Assembly (NCBI RefSeq): GCF_900105765.1
Contig: NZ_FNTX01000002.1
Location: 2,232,001-2,296,000, forward strand
Direction of reading: 5' to 3'
Source of the DNA: Ruania alba
GTDB lineage: Bacteria; Actinomycetota; Actinomycetes; Actinomycetales; Beutenbergiaceae
Length of the DNA: 64,000 nt
Below the pieces are notes generated by a model. It saw only the letters and a program-made list of their open reading frames with translations. It searched no databases and had not been told where the DNA came from. Position 1 is the stretch's first letter; every line of letters begins with the position of its first letter. Both the position numbers and the translations under genes were made by a program. Shown piece after piece: positions 34,302 through 44,932 of this stretch.

Positions 34302-36488
34302 GTGGTGTCGAAGTCTGCGGTTGCTGGTTCTGTGGGTGAGGGGGCTTCGAGTGGTGTGCGTGGGGGTGGGGGGTTTCGGCCTGATATTGAGGGGTTGAGG
34401 GCTGTTGCGATTGGTCTGGTGCTGCTGTATCACGCTGAGGTGGTGGAGTTGGTTCCGGGTGGGTTTGTGGGGGTTGATGTTTTCTTTGTGATCTCGGGGT
34501 TTTTGATCACGGGGTTGTTGATCCGGGAGCTGGAGCGGTCGGGTCGGGTGTCGTTGGGCCGGTTTTATGCGCGGCGGGCGAAGCGGTTGTTGCCGGCGAC
34601 GGGTGTGGTGCTGGTGGTCACGGCGGTGTTGACGTGGCTGAGTGTGTCGGTGGTGCAGTGGCGTGTTTTCGGTGGGGACATCGTGGGTGCGGCGTTGTAT
34701 GTGGTGAATTGGGTGTTGGCTGGTCGGTCGGTGGATTATCTGGCTGAGGATGTGGGGGTTTCGCCGGTTCAGCATTTCTGGTCGTTGGCGGTGGAGGAGC
34801 AGTTCTACATCGTGTGGCCGTTGTTGTTGGTGCTGGTGGGGTGGTGGGTGCGTCGGCGCACGCATGCGCGGTTGCGGCCGGTGATGGCGGTGGCGATCGG
34901 TGTGGTGATCGTGCCCTCGTTTGTGATCTCGTTGGTGTGGACGGCGTCGAATCCGGCGGTGGCGTTCTTTGTGACTCCGACGCGGTTGTGGGAGTTGGGG
35001 ATTGGGGCGTTCGTGGCGATTGGTGCGCCGTTGTGGCCTCGGGTGCCGGCGCGGGTGGCCTGGGTGTTGGGGTGGTTTGGTCTGGTTGCGGTGGTGGTCA
35101 GTGCGGTGGTGCTGACTGAGCAGGTGGCGTGGCCGGGGTATGCGGCGTTGTGGCCGACGGTGGCCACGGCGTTGGTGATCGTGGCCGGGTTCACGAGTGG
35201 TCGGTGGGGTGCTGCGTCGTTGTTGGCGTGGAAGCCGGCGGTGTGGGTCGGTGGGTTGTCGTACTCGTTGTATTTGTGGCATTGGCCGTTGTTGGTGACG
35301 GCGACGAATCTGTGGGGTGAGCTTGGGGGGAAGAAGGGGTTGCTGGTGGCGGCGGCTTCGTTCGTGCCGGCGTATCTGAGTTATCGGTTGGTGGAGAATC
35401 CGTTGCGGTTCTCGAAGGGGTTGTCGGGCTCGAACAGGTTGTCGTTGTCGTTGGGTGGGAACTTCACGTTGGTGGGGGTGGTGGCTGGTCTGGTGTTGGT
35501 GCTTGCGGTGCCGACCTCGACGACGAACCCAGAGCAGGACCAGGCAGCCGGAGCGCAGGCCCTTGACGGTCAGGAGGCTCAGCGGGACGCCGGTGAGGGC
35601 GGAGCCGATGGTGGGGCTGATGGAGACGCGACTGAGGCGCCACCGCCAGGTTCAGTCGGATCGCTGGCCGACGTGGAGTGGTTCACCCCGCAGCCGGCGG
35701 AGGCCACCGCCTCGGTCCCGTCGGCCTACGACGACGACTGCCAGCAGAATCAAGAGTCGGCTGAGGTCGTCGTCTGCGAGTACGGGGACCTGGAGAGCGA
35801 GACCGTCGTCGTCGTGGTGGGCGATTCGAAGATCCTGCAATGGCAGTCCGCGATCGAGGCGATCGCCGAGGACGAAGGGTGGCACGTCATCTCGATGACC
35901 AAGTCCGCATGCGGCTTCCACGCCGGAATGCAGGTCGCGAACGGAGGGCCGTATACCAGTTGTGCCGAGTGGAACGAGAATGTCCTGGCACAGATCCTCG
36001 AGATCGACCCGGACGCCGTCCTCACCTCCCAGCGTGTGACGACGGCGTTGGAGGACGCGACCAATGATGAGACACGATCGACGCAGGCGATGGAGGATGC
36101 CATCACTGAACAGTGGTCCGCCGTGGCCGACGCCGACATTCCACTGATCGCGCTGCTGGACAACCCCAGTCCAGGAATGCAGGAATACGACGCCGTGTAC
36201 GAGTGCGTGGCCGAGAACATGGACTCTCTCGAGGAGTGCACCTTCTCCCGCCAGGAGGGCTATGAGTCGTCATCCGCACCGTTGCAGCAGGCCGCGGCCG
36301 AGCGAGTCAGCGGTGTGCACATCGTGGACATGACCGAGCACATCTGCCCGGGCGAGACCTGTGTTCCGGTGATCGGCAACATCCTGGTCTATCGCCAGAC
36401 ATCACACCTGACGGATGCGTACGTACGGACGCTGCAGCGTCAGCTGGCCGAACAGCTCGTGCCCGCTGTTGCGTCGGCGAATTCTTGA
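34302..36488 (+). CDS. OafA-like O-acyltransferase with SGNH domain, copy 1
   Basis: This 728-residue protein starts at the GTG at 34302, with AAGGA six bases upstream. The Acyltransferase_3 domain (about 25-410) has the catalytic-type His in LLYH (H44), GVDVFFVISGFLITGLL, RRAKRLLPA and about ten membrane helices. A linker (about 415-470) leads to an extracytoplasmic SGNH-like domain with GDS (S509) and a C-terminal SHLTDAYV block carrying the His. The family moves acetyl or other acyl groups onto sugars. Bases 34364-35538 are identical to the two copies at 37844 and 46286 and use TTG/GTG/GGG-rich codons unlike the neighbours. The SGNH part returns to normal usage and differs between copies. 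Confidence 0.9.
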   Translation: MVSKSAVAGSVGEGASSGVRGGGGFRPDIEGLRAVAIGLVLLYHAEVVELVPGGFVGVDVFFVISGFLITGLLIRELERSGRVSLGRFYARRAKRLLPATGVVLVVTAVLTWLSVSVVQWRVFGGDIVGAALYVVNWVLAGRSVDYLAEDVGVSPVQHFWSLAVEEQFYIVWPLLLVLVGWWVRRRTHARLRPVMAVAIGVVIVPSFVISLVWTASNPAVAFFVTPTRLWELGIGAFVAIGAPLWPRVPARVAWVLGWFGLVAVVVSAVVLTEQVAWPGYAALWPTVATALVIVAGFTSGRWGAASLLAWKPAVWVGGLSYSLYLWHWPLLVTATNLWGELGGKKGLLVAAASFVPAYLSYRLVENPLRFSKGLSGSNRLSLSLGGNFTLVGVVAGLVLVLAVPTSTTNPEQDQAAGAQALDGQEAQRDAGEGGADGGADGDATEAPPPGSVGSLADVEWFTPQPAEATASVPSAYDDDCQQNQESAEVVVCEYGDLESETVVVVVGDSKILQWQSAIEAIAEDEGWHVISMTKSACGFHAGMQVANGGPYTSCAEWNENVLAQILEIDPDAVLTSQRVTTALEDATNDETRSTQAMEDAITEQWSAVADADIPLIALLDNPSPGMQEYDAVYECVAENMDSLEECTFSRQEGYESSSAPLQQAAAERVSGVHIVDMTEHICPGETCVPVIGNILVYRQTSHLTDAYVRTLQRQLAEQLVPAVASANS
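34364..35538 (+). repeat. acyltransferase cassette repeat, copy 1
   Basis: This 1,175-base tract is identical, by reading and by identical translations in all frames, to 37885-39059 and 46330-47504. It covers the whole membrane acyltransferase domain and stops sharply at the Gly/Gln linker before the SGNH domain. Confidence 0.9.
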
Positions 36489-36569
36489 GCTTGGTCTGCT
36501 GTCCGGCCAGGGATTTCATGAGATAGGGTGCTGATAAATCGCGGACCAACCCGAGAGATTGGCGACGAA

Positions 36570-37847
36570 ATGATCATGAGAACGTGGCGGCAGCGCGCCA
36601 TTCTTGCAGTCATGGTCACGAGCGGATTGTTGGGCGTGACTGCGAGCATATTCGACTGGCCGAGAACTACGCTGGCGGTGCTCGTCGTTTTGGCAACCGT
36701 GATAGCAGTCATCGGCTTTGAAAGCAGGATTCGTCAACGCCAGTTGCGCTCTCGCGCCGGTCGTCTGCAAGCATCTGTACGGCGGGTGGAGATCGCCCAG
36801 GACCGGCGACTGGAGGAAGCGGTCCGTGAACGCGTGCTCGCTGAGCAGGAACGCGACGCTGCGCGTGCTGAACTGAGCCGCTGGGACGATGTGAACCGAG
36901 TGTCGTATCGTCAGTCGATTCGGCAGTACCTCCGAGTTGTCCGGGCAGAGAACGACATGCAACCCGCGGTCCGGACGTCCGCTCGACTGCTGCGCTTTAA
37001 GTTGCGCAACCTCGAGTTCGCTGCCAGTCACGGCATTGGCGTACCCGATGTGTACCGAGTGTGGCCTGACCTCACCTCCATGGAGCTGAACGACCTCCCG
37101 GATCGATTCGTCCTGAAGGCAGACGGCGGCGACAGTGCGACGGCTGTGCTCCCGTTGCAGAGGATCGGTGCCGACTCGTATCAGCTGGTCGGTCAGGAGC
37201 GCGTGTTCACCACTGCTGAACTTCGGCTGCGCCTCGCCCAGCGCAGCGCGCGCGCCCAGCCTCCGTTCTTCGCCGAGGAATTGCTCGTCGGGACTGACGG
37301 GCGAGCCATTCCCAACGATCTCAAGTGCTATATGTTCTACGGGCACGTCGGGCATGTACTCGTTCGCCGGGTAGGAAGACATGGGGTCCCGTCGACGAAC
37401 CGGTTGAAGTTCGTGGACGAGCACGGTCAGGAGTTCGGACGGGTCGCTGAGGGGCGGCGGCACAGTCGCATCCTCGAGCTCCCGCACGCCTGGTCGGACA
37501 CGATCGAGGCTGCGCGGCATCTCTCGCGTGCGGTGGGTCTGCCGTTCTGCCGGGTGGATCTGTATGAGACGACCCGTGGGATCGTCCTCGGTGAGATCAC
37601 GCGTGCCCCGAGCGGCGGGAACGAGCGCTTCGTCGAGCATCATGACGAGATGCTCGGGCGCAGGTGGGTTGGTGCGCAGGCACGGCTCGAGATCGATCTG
37701 GCCTCGGGGCGCCCGGCGGGCGCGCTCTTCGGTCCCCATGCCGACCTGCACTTGTATCCGGAGCTTGAAGGGGCGCATCCGGCAGGCTCGGCGACACGGG
37801 CGATGGTCGACTGCGCAACATGGTGCGGAGAGCACACGTCGCAATGA
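36570..37847 (+). CDS. TupA-like ATP-grasp ligase with N-terminal membrane hairpin
   Basis: This 425-residue protein uses the ATG at 36570; a GTG at 36528 would add 14 residues. Two membrane helices (about 8-28 and 33-50) are followed by a charged coiled coil (about 60-110). The ATP-grasp region has LRNLEFAASHGIGVP, LPDRFVLKADGG, PPFFAEELL, IPNDLKCYMFYG and RVDLYETTRG...LGEITRAPSGG, with a C-terminal CATWC. It is thus a membrane-tethered version of the two soluble paralogues at 18857 and 21936. It probably forms an amide bond on a membrane-linked intermediate. Its stop overlaps the start of acyltransferase copy 2 by four bases. Bases 37507-37618 are identical to the paralogue at 44933. Confidence 0.85.
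   Translation: MIMRTWRQRAILAVMVTSGLLGVTASIFDWPRTTLAVLVVLATVIAVIGFESRIRQRQLRSRAGRLQASVRRVEIAQDRRLEEAVRERVLAEQERDAARAELSRWDDVNRVSYRQSIRQYLRVVRAENDMQPAVRTSARLLRFKLRNLEFAASHGIGVPDVYRVWPDLTSMELNDLPDRFVLKADGGDSATAVLPLQRIGADSYQLVGQERVFTTAELRLRLAQRSARAQPPFFAEELLVGTDGRAIPNDLKCYMFYGHVGHVLVRRVGRHGVPSTNRLKFVDEHGQEFGRVAEGRRHSRILELPHAWSDTIEAARHLSRAVGLPFCRVDLYETTRGIVLGEITRAPSGGNERFVEHHDEMLGRRWVGAQARLEIDLASGRPAGALFGPHADLHLYPELEGAHPAGSATRAMVDCATWCGEHTSQ
37507..37618 (+). repeat. 112-bp identical tract shared by two TupA-like genes, copy 1
   Basis: Identical to 45888-45999, although the rest of the two genes is clearly diverged. The tract encodes the conserved RHLSRAVGLPFCRVDLYE metal-binding end of the ATP-grasp fold, which suggests gene conversion. 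Confidence 0.85.
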
Positions 37848-39958
37848 GCGTGCCTGCTGTGGAGTCTCGGACGAGTCGTGGTTCGGGTGGGGGGTTTCGG
37901 CCTGATATTGAGGGGTTGAGGGCTGTTGCGATTGGTCTGGTGCTGCTGTATCACGCTGAGGTGGTGGAGTTGGTTCCGGGTGGGTTTGTGGGGGTTGATG
38001 TTTTCTTTGTGATCTCGGGGTTTTTGATCACGGGGTTGTTGATCCGGGAGCTGGAGCGGTCGGGTCGGGTGTCGTTGGGCCGGTTTTATGCGCGGCGGGC
38101 GAAGCGGTTGTTGCCGGCGACGGGTGTGGTGCTGGTGGTCACGGCGGTGTTGACGTGGCTGAGTGTGTCGGTGGTGCAGTGGCGTGTTTTCGGTGGGGAC
38201 ATCGTGGGTGCGGCGTTGTATGTGGTGAATTGGGTGTTGGCTGGTCGGTCGGTGGATTATCTGGCTGAGGATGTGGGGGTTTCGCCGGTTCAGCATTTCT
38301 GGTCGTTGGCGGTGGAGGAGCAGTTCTACATCGTGTGGCCGTTGTTGTTGGTGCTGGTGGGGTGGTGGGTGCGTCGGCGCACGCATGCGCGGTTGCGGCC
38401 GGTGATGGCGGTGGCGATCGGTGTGGTGATCGTGCCCTCGTTTGTGATCTCGTTGGTGTGGACGGCGTCGAATCCGGCGGTGGCGTTCTTTGTGACTCCG
38501 ACGCGGTTGTGGGAGTTGGGGATTGGGGCGTTCGTGGCGATTGGTGCGCCGTTGTGGCCTCGGGTGCCGGCGCGGGTGGCCTGGGTGTTGGGGTGGTTTG
38601 GTCTGGTTGCGGTGGTGGTCAGTGCGGTGGTGCTGACTGAGCAGGTGGCGTGGCCGGGGTATGCGGCGTTGTGGCCGACGGTGGCCACGGCGTTGGTGAT
38701 CGTGGCCGGGTTCACGAGTGGTCGGTGGGGTGCTGCGTCGTTGTTGGCGTGGAAGCCGGCGGTGTGGGTCGGTGGGTTGTCGTACTCGTTGTATTTGTGG
38801 CATTGGCCGTTGTTGGTGACGGCGACGAATCTGTGGGGTGAGCTTGGGGGGAAGAAGGGGTTGCTGGTGGCGGCGGCTTCGTTCGTGCCGGCGTATCTGA
38901 GTTATCGGTTGGTGGAGAATCCGTTGCGGTTCTCGAAGGGGTTGTCGGGCTCGAACAGGTTGTCGTTGTCGTTGGGTGGGAACTTCACGTTGGTGGGGGT
39001 GGTGGCTGGTCTGGTGTTGGTGCTTGCGGTGCCGACCTCGACGACGAACCCAGAGCAGGGAGGTGGCCAGGGGCAGGCTGCGGGTGCGGCGGTGCTTGGT
39101 AGTGCTGCGACGGGCGGTGGGCCGACTCCGGGATCGGTGGCCTCGCTGGCCGAGGTCGAGTGGTACACGCCGGGGGCTACTGAGGCAGTGACTGATGTGC
39201 CGCCGTCGTACGCCCGTGGTTGTCAGCAGGATCAGGAGTCCACCGAGGTGCGGGTATGTGAGCTTGGTGACCCAGACGGTGCGGTGACGCTGGTCGTCGT
39301 CGGTGACTCGAAGATCTTGCAGTGGTGGTCCGCCATCGACCAGATCGCCCAAGATCAGGGGTGGCGGATCATCTCGATGACCAAGTCGGCCTGCGGCTTC
39401 CACGCCGGGATGCAGATCGCCCGTGGGGACCCGTACGCCAGTTGTGCCGAGTGGAACGAGAACGTCCTGGCGGAGATCCTCGAGATCGACCCGGACGCCG
39501 TGCTCACCTCCCAACGGCGGAGCATGGCACTTGCCGATCCCACCGATGTCTCGACGGAGTCGATGCCGGTGATGGTCGATGCCTTGACTCAGCACTGGCA
39601 GCGCCTGCGGGATGCCGGTATCCCGGTGATCGCCCTTCTGGACAACCCATCCCCGGGTGGGAACGTCTACGAGTGCGTCGCCGACAACCTGGGCGACCTG
39701 GAGTTGTGTGAGTTCGACCGAGCCGAGGGTGTCGCCGAGAGTGGCGCACCGGCGTTGGTAGCCGCTGCGGAGCGCGTGCCCGGCGTCCAGACCATCGATA
39801 TGACGGAGCTGATCTGCCCGGGCGAGACCTGCGTTCCGGTGATCGGCAACGTCCTGCTCTATCGGCAGAGCTCACACCTGACCGACACCTACGTTCGCTC
39901 GCTCGCCAATCCCCTCGCGGACGAGCTGGTGCCAGCGGTCACGTCGGCTACTGGGTAG
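37844..39958 (+). CDS. OafA-like O-acyltransferase with SGNH domain, copy 2
   Basis: This 704-residue protein has an ATG overlapping the TupA-like stop (ATGA). The membrane acyltransferase domain is identical in protein and DNA to copies 1 and 3 (LLYH with H38, GVDVFFVISGFL). The linker and the first part of the SGNH domain (GDSKILQWW, through SACGFHAGMQ) are also identical to copy 3. After that the sequence diverges in patches and then shares short identical pieces again (LLDNPSPGG). The C-terminal His block is SHLTDTYV. It probably O-acylates the exported polymer outside the cell. The last 11 bases overlap the convergent giant gene that ends at 39948. Confidence 0.9.
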   Translation: MSVPAVESRTSRGSGGGFRPDIEGLRAVAIGLVLLYHAEVVELVPGGFVGVDVFFVISGFLITGLLIRELERSGRVSLGRFYARRAKRLLPATGVVLVVTAVLTWLSVSVVQWRVFGGDIVGAALYVVNWVLAGRSVDYLAEDVGVSPVQHFWSLAVEEQFYIVWPLLLVLVGWWVRRRTHARLRPVMAVAIGVVIVPSFVISLVWTASNPAVAFFVTPTRLWELGIGAFVAIGAPLWPRVPARVAWVLGWFGLVAVVVSAVVLTEQVAWPGYAALWPTVATALVIVAGFTSGRWGAASLLAWKPAVWVGGLSYSLYLWHWPLLVTATNLWGELGGKKGLLVAAASFVPAYLSYRLVENPLRFSKGLSGSNRLSLSLGGNFTLVGVVAGLVLVLAVPTSTTNPEQGGGQGQAAGAAVLGSAATGGGPTPGSVASLAEVEWYTPGATEAVTDVPPSYARGCQQDQESTEVRVCELGDPDGAVTLVVVGDSKILQWWSAIDQIAQDQGWRIISMTKSACGFHAGMQIARGDPYASCAEWNENVLAEILEIDPDAVLTSQRRSMALADPTDVSTESMPVMVDALTQHWQRLRDAGIPVIALLDNPSPGGNVYECVADNLGDLELCEFDRAEGVAESGAPALVAAAERVPGVQTIDMTELICPGETCVPVIGNVLLYRQSSHLTDTYVRSLANPLADELVPAVTSATG
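37885..39059 (+). repeat. acyltransferase cassette repeat, copy 2
   Basis: Second of three identical 1,175-base tracts. Identity with copy 3 is longer, 37855-39416 against 46300-47861 (1,562 bases), and extends both upstream into the start region and downstream into the SGNH domain. Confidence 0.9.
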
Positions 39959-42900
39959 GGCCCCGCTGGTTCGTGAAGGTGCGTGCGGCGAGCTCATCGA
40001 TCGCCTGGACGGTGCGTTCACTGTTCCGGCGGTCCCGATAGGTGAAGTCCGTGCGGGCGCGCTCAGCGTACACATCCGCAACCGTGCCACCACGCTCAAG
40101 GATCGCCTCAAGTTCGTCGAGCGTCTCGTCCACAGTGGTCGTTACGGGGCCGTATCCGTCTCGCCGGTAGTCGAACCAGGCCGTCGCGGCGTGGTGTGAC
40201 TCGTAATCAGCTTCATCGAAGCGTGCGTACACGACAGGAGTCCCCAGGTAGGCCACATCGAAATGGACGGACGAGTAGTCCGTGATGAAGGCGTCGCAGG
40301 TGCGGAGGAGGTCTTGAACACCGGTGGTGTTCGTGTCCGCCACTGTGAGTCGGTCAGACGCACCGATCGTGGAGTCGAAGTAGGAGGCGAGGTTGTAATG
40401 CGGAAGGAAGGTCAGCGTGTAGTCGTGTTTCTCCAGCATGGCGTGCAGTCGAGGGCTGCCGAGGAGTCTGGAAATGAACTGCTGATAGCGCGATCCGACG
40501 AACTCGATCTGGCCGGGATTGGCCCGTCCGCTCAGTCGCGGGACGAGGTACTGGCGCCAGGTGGGCATGAACAGCACTGTCCGGCTCGCAGGTGTCGGCA
40601 CCAGACCGTCGTAGCGGGGCATACCGATCTCGCGCACTTCGGCGTCGTATCCGGAGAACTCGCGGAGTGCCTGCGTCTCCCGCGGCATAGCCGTGAGCAC
40701 GAGGTCGTAGCCTGACTGCCCCCTGGTGAAGGCCAGGGGATTCAGGTGGACACCGTGCTTCAGGTAGACGCGCAGGGCGCCGATGCGCCAGGCGAGATGT
40801 TGCGTGTAGTTGGCCATGCCCCATTTCCGCGGCACGAGGTAGCGAATGGAGTACGCGTTCACCAGCACCCGGGCATGGAGCATGAGGAGCTGGTGCCGCC
40901 AGGACGAATGCATGATCACATTGCCCAGACCTGAGACGCGGTCCCGCTGCGGACTGTCCTCGTCGATGATGTAGTAGACGCGGCGGTCCGGGTGCTCACG
41001 ACGCAGATAACTGAACAAGTGAGCACCGTTGTCCTGCGCCGTGTCTGTTCGCTCGCCGATCAGCCAGATGTCCCGGCCGGCGAACCACGGTTTCGTGAGC
41101 AAGCGGAGCATTCGGAGGGCAGCGACCCGGTAGCTTCCACGGCGCTTCATCAGGAAGCCCACGTCTTTGCGCACCAGAGTGGTCGCCCAGCGCACCTGCG
41201 CCCTCGTGCTGCGACCGCGCTGCAGGGTGATCCGCAATCCGCTCCGCGGCCCGGCGGAGTGCACGAGGTAACGCACTGATGACTGCGCGGACGGCCCCGG
41301 AATGTCCACGGTCCGAGCATTCTGCAGGACGCCCCGAGCAGCGAGGACAGGTCGCCGCAGGCGCAATTGCTCCACATCGGTGACGACTTCGACCTCGAGT
41401 GTGAAATTGCCGGCGGGAGCCTTGCTCAGCGGAAGCTGAGTGCGGAGCGACTCCCAGACTCTGCGTCCGCGTTTGTCCAGGCGTGAGGCCAGGGCGGTCG
41501 GCTCCGAATGCACCACCGCGGCCCGGGAGCGGGTGAGCAGGAACCGGTATCGCCACGGCGGCTGTGGCATGTCGGGGGCGGTGCGGGCATTCAACGAAGC
41601 GACCAGGTCGACAGCCCCGTCCGCCGGATCAAGTCCGTCCAGGCGCATCGCGCCGGCTGCCAGAGTGAGGCCGCCGAGATAGTCTGCGAGAGGACCGCGC
41701 TCGATACCTGCACCGGTGAGCGACCGATGCAGGTATGCGGCCAGGACCTCCCGTGTGCAGTGCCGGGTCCACAGCAGCAGCGGCAGGGCCCTCGGGATGT
41801 CGAGACTGCTGTACCGAAGAATCTGCCGACGTACGCTCCGTCCCCATCGGCGGACCGCTCGTTCGGAGGACAGGTCGGCCACGGCGATGAACGGTGTGGA
41901 CATGTCCTCCGCGGCCGCGATTGCGGCAGCGGCAAGGTCCGCCGCACTGCCCGAGCGTGCTGTGACCCGCCGTACCTCCGGGTGCTCGTGTCCGAGGCGG
42001 TCCGCGCGCACCTGCAGACTCGCCGGGTGTACCAGCACCACCGGAAGCCCCATCAGGGACTCATCCTCTTCCACGCGTTCCACGATGCTCGAGATCTTCG
42101 CCATGGTGGCTTCGGTCGCCAACAGCACCACGGTCGCGTCGCGATCGGTCGTGGACCGGCCGAGCTGAGAGCGGACCGGCCGATCCTTGTGTTCGTCCAG
42201 CAGTGGCTTGAGAGCTGGTGGCATGCCGGTGGGCGGATGGACGCCCCGCGCCGGACCGATCAGCTCCGACACCTGGGTCAGATAGGTGGATCGGCCGTGC
42301 CGTTCCTCGATCCTGCGCACGCCCTGCTCGGACTGGAGGGCGAACGCCTGCGGATCGGCGCACAGCTGGGCGCTGAGTTCGCGCAGTTCCTCCGGTCGTC
42401 CGTACCGGGCCGCATCACCGAAGGTGGCCTCGCGTTCGGGCGGGAGGAGTGCGATGCAGCCACGGGCGATCGCATGGGCGATTTCCGGGTCGAACTGATC
42501 CGCCTCAGCTCCGACCCCGACATCGACGTAGAAGTCGATCTCGTCCAGGAACTGCTCGGCAACTGTCTCGGCGGTGGACATCCAGATCCACTGGATGGGT
42601 GCGTGCGCGAGATCAGGAGGCTGCTCGGAATAGATGCGTACTTCGACGGAGTCGTCGTCGGGAAGGCAGGCCAGGAGCCGGTCCGTGGCTGCAGCCGATG
42701 GCGTCGCCGCCAGCCGTGCCCCGAGCACCGGGCGCGCCGAGCGGCACGACGTGCGGGCCCCGGACCCGCTGCCCAGATCGACGATGCCGGCTAGGGGCTC
42801 GGTGTGTACCCGCTCCGATGGGAGCTGCGCGCTCAGCACCGCTGCGACGGTGGCGCTCCGGGCGCACCAGGTGGGGGCTCTTCCGAAGACGCGGTGGATC

Positions 42901-44713
42901 TCGCCGTCCACCTGCTCGGGGCGATAGATCGACTCATCGCCCGCTCCCGGCGCGCGGTCAGCGACGACGAGCACGCGATCGATGTCCACTGTGCTCGGGT
43001 CCGCCGGGGCGAACTGCATCAGCTCCGGTGAACCGACGATCAGGAGGGAGGCGCTCGCGGACTGATCGAGTGCTACGAAGTCGACCGTTCCCGCATTGAT
43101 CAGATCGAGTAGTTGACCGTCGAGCGGCTCCCGCCGTACTCGCATGCGGTCGAAGGATTCGCGGTGGGTGACACCGACGCGGTAACCGTGGGCGATCAGG
43201 GCCTCGATCTCGGTGAGGAGTGCCTGCTGGCTCGCCTCGATCTGACGCCAGTCGCTGAGCACGACGACGTCATACTCCGGGGGGCTATCCGCAATCGCAG
43301 CCTGGTCGATCTGGAAACGTTGCGGCAGCGCGAACTCGCGTTCCTCCTGGAACCGGGGCAAGTAGAAGTCGCCCGTAGCGGCCCGCCACCGGTGCCACCG
43401 GTCATAGGCGCCACGGTAGATGAAGCGCGAGACATGGTGCCAACCAGGCGTGAAGTCCGCGCGGGAGAGGGAGCCGCTTCCCATCCGGTACATCGAGAGC
43501 GGCGCGGTGAGATCGATCGTTCGCTGCCCCGTAGCGAGCTCGAGTCGCTTGCGGTACTCGGTGTCGGCGCCCTTGCGGGCCGTGTCGAAGTACCCGATCG
43601 TCGCCAGCGCGAGGTCTCGGCGGACCATGAGTGAGACGGCGTTCTCCTGGCTGGTCGGATAACCCGGCCGCTGGAAGCCCAGATCCTCCCGAACACGGAA
43701 GCAATAGCTTCGGGAGGCGGCTGCCTTGGGGTTGTCCAGGAGCGCCGTGACCTGCCGCTCGATCCGACGTGGATGCGACCAGTCGTCGGCATCCTGACAG
43801 GTGACGAACTCACCGTTCGCCATGTCGAACGCCGTGTTGCGCGCGATGTAGGTGCCACCATTGCGTTCCATCGTGCGCAGCCGGATCCGGGAATCCAGTG
43901 CGAGACACTGCTCAATGATGTCGGAGTGGTCGCCCGGGACGCATCGTCCATGAGGAGGATCTCGAGGTTGCGCCAGGTCTGGTTGCAGATCGAGCGCACC
44001 GACGTCAGAAGCTGAGGCCCGGGCTTGTATACCGACATGATCACTGTCACCAGCGGACCGTCGTCGATCTGGTCGGTCACCTGGCAGGACAGCCCGTCGA
44101 ACGGTGTGCTGGCTCCTGATGCCACCCGGATCGGCTCAAGGCCGTGCGCAGTGAACATCGCATCGACCAGGCGCTGCCACTGGCGGTGCTGGGAGGTGTC
44201 CACGGGTGTGTGCCGGTCCGCCCGGTACGGATTGATGAGATCTGCCTTGAGGAAGCGTTTGGCCGCCGGCTTGATCCGACGCAGCTCCCCTTGCCAGGAC
44301 CGCAGGAGGTCCTCGGCTCCTACCTGCCACAGCCTGTCCACGATCGCTTGATGGTCCGCTCCGGAGAACGCTGCGGACCCGTGCTGCCGGCGTAGCTCCT
44401 TCAACAACAGCACTGCAGTGTCGAGATCGCCCTCGTCGAGATTCTGCATTCCGACGACGTGCGACAGCGCCAAGGTCCAGGTGCGATCGAGAGTGAGGTC
44501 GAGGGGCGTGCCGTCCCGCAATCTCCTCACGAGGGCATCGCACGTGTACTGCCCGTCGGTCGCGCCTGCGGCGAAGAGGTCGCGGGCCGTCCGGGAACGA
44601 GTCCGGAGCGCAGTGCGTTCCGCCGCTCGTCGTCCACCATTGCGCTGCGTGAGGGCGAGATAGTGTGTGGCGACGTCGGTATCGAGAGTGATGGAACTCT
44701 CGTCAACAGTCAT
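39948..44713 (-). pseudogene. giant GT2 glycosyltransferase fused to glycerophosphotransferase, one-base frameshift
   Basis: From the ATG at 44713 (GGGGAG nine bases upstream) the frame encodes a helical N-terminus and a GT2 start (VTVIMSVYKPG, LLMDDAS). It breaks at 43933-43938. The rest continues in another frame for 1307 codons to 39948. Adding one base to the short run there gives DDASRGDHSD and matches the spacing of the paralogues exactly, giving a protein of about 1588 residues. Domains: N-terminal region shared with 1349 and 1865; GT2 with CQDADDW; a ~700-residue middle of unclear function; C-terminal CDP-glycerol glycerophosphotransferase (GRDIWLIGERTDTAQDNG, LKHGVHLNP, LFMPTWRQYL, ITDYSSVHFDVAYLG). 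It looks like a two-headed polymer synthase. The break may be a sequencing error. Confidence 0.8.
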
Positions 44714-44932
44714 GGAATGGCACTCCCCTGTGATCGCCAGCAGCCGACACAGGATAGCCGACCGAACTGCCTGGGCTACGTCACCGGAGTTGCGCGGCAC
44801 GTCGCGTCCCTGTAGCGGGATGGATGGAGGGGCGCAGGAGGATTCTGTGCGGCGCGTCCGGGATCATCTACTACCCTGACCTGCGTCGTGGAAAGGAGCG
44901 CTTGCCCAACCAGTGGGTGAGTCAGTGACCTC

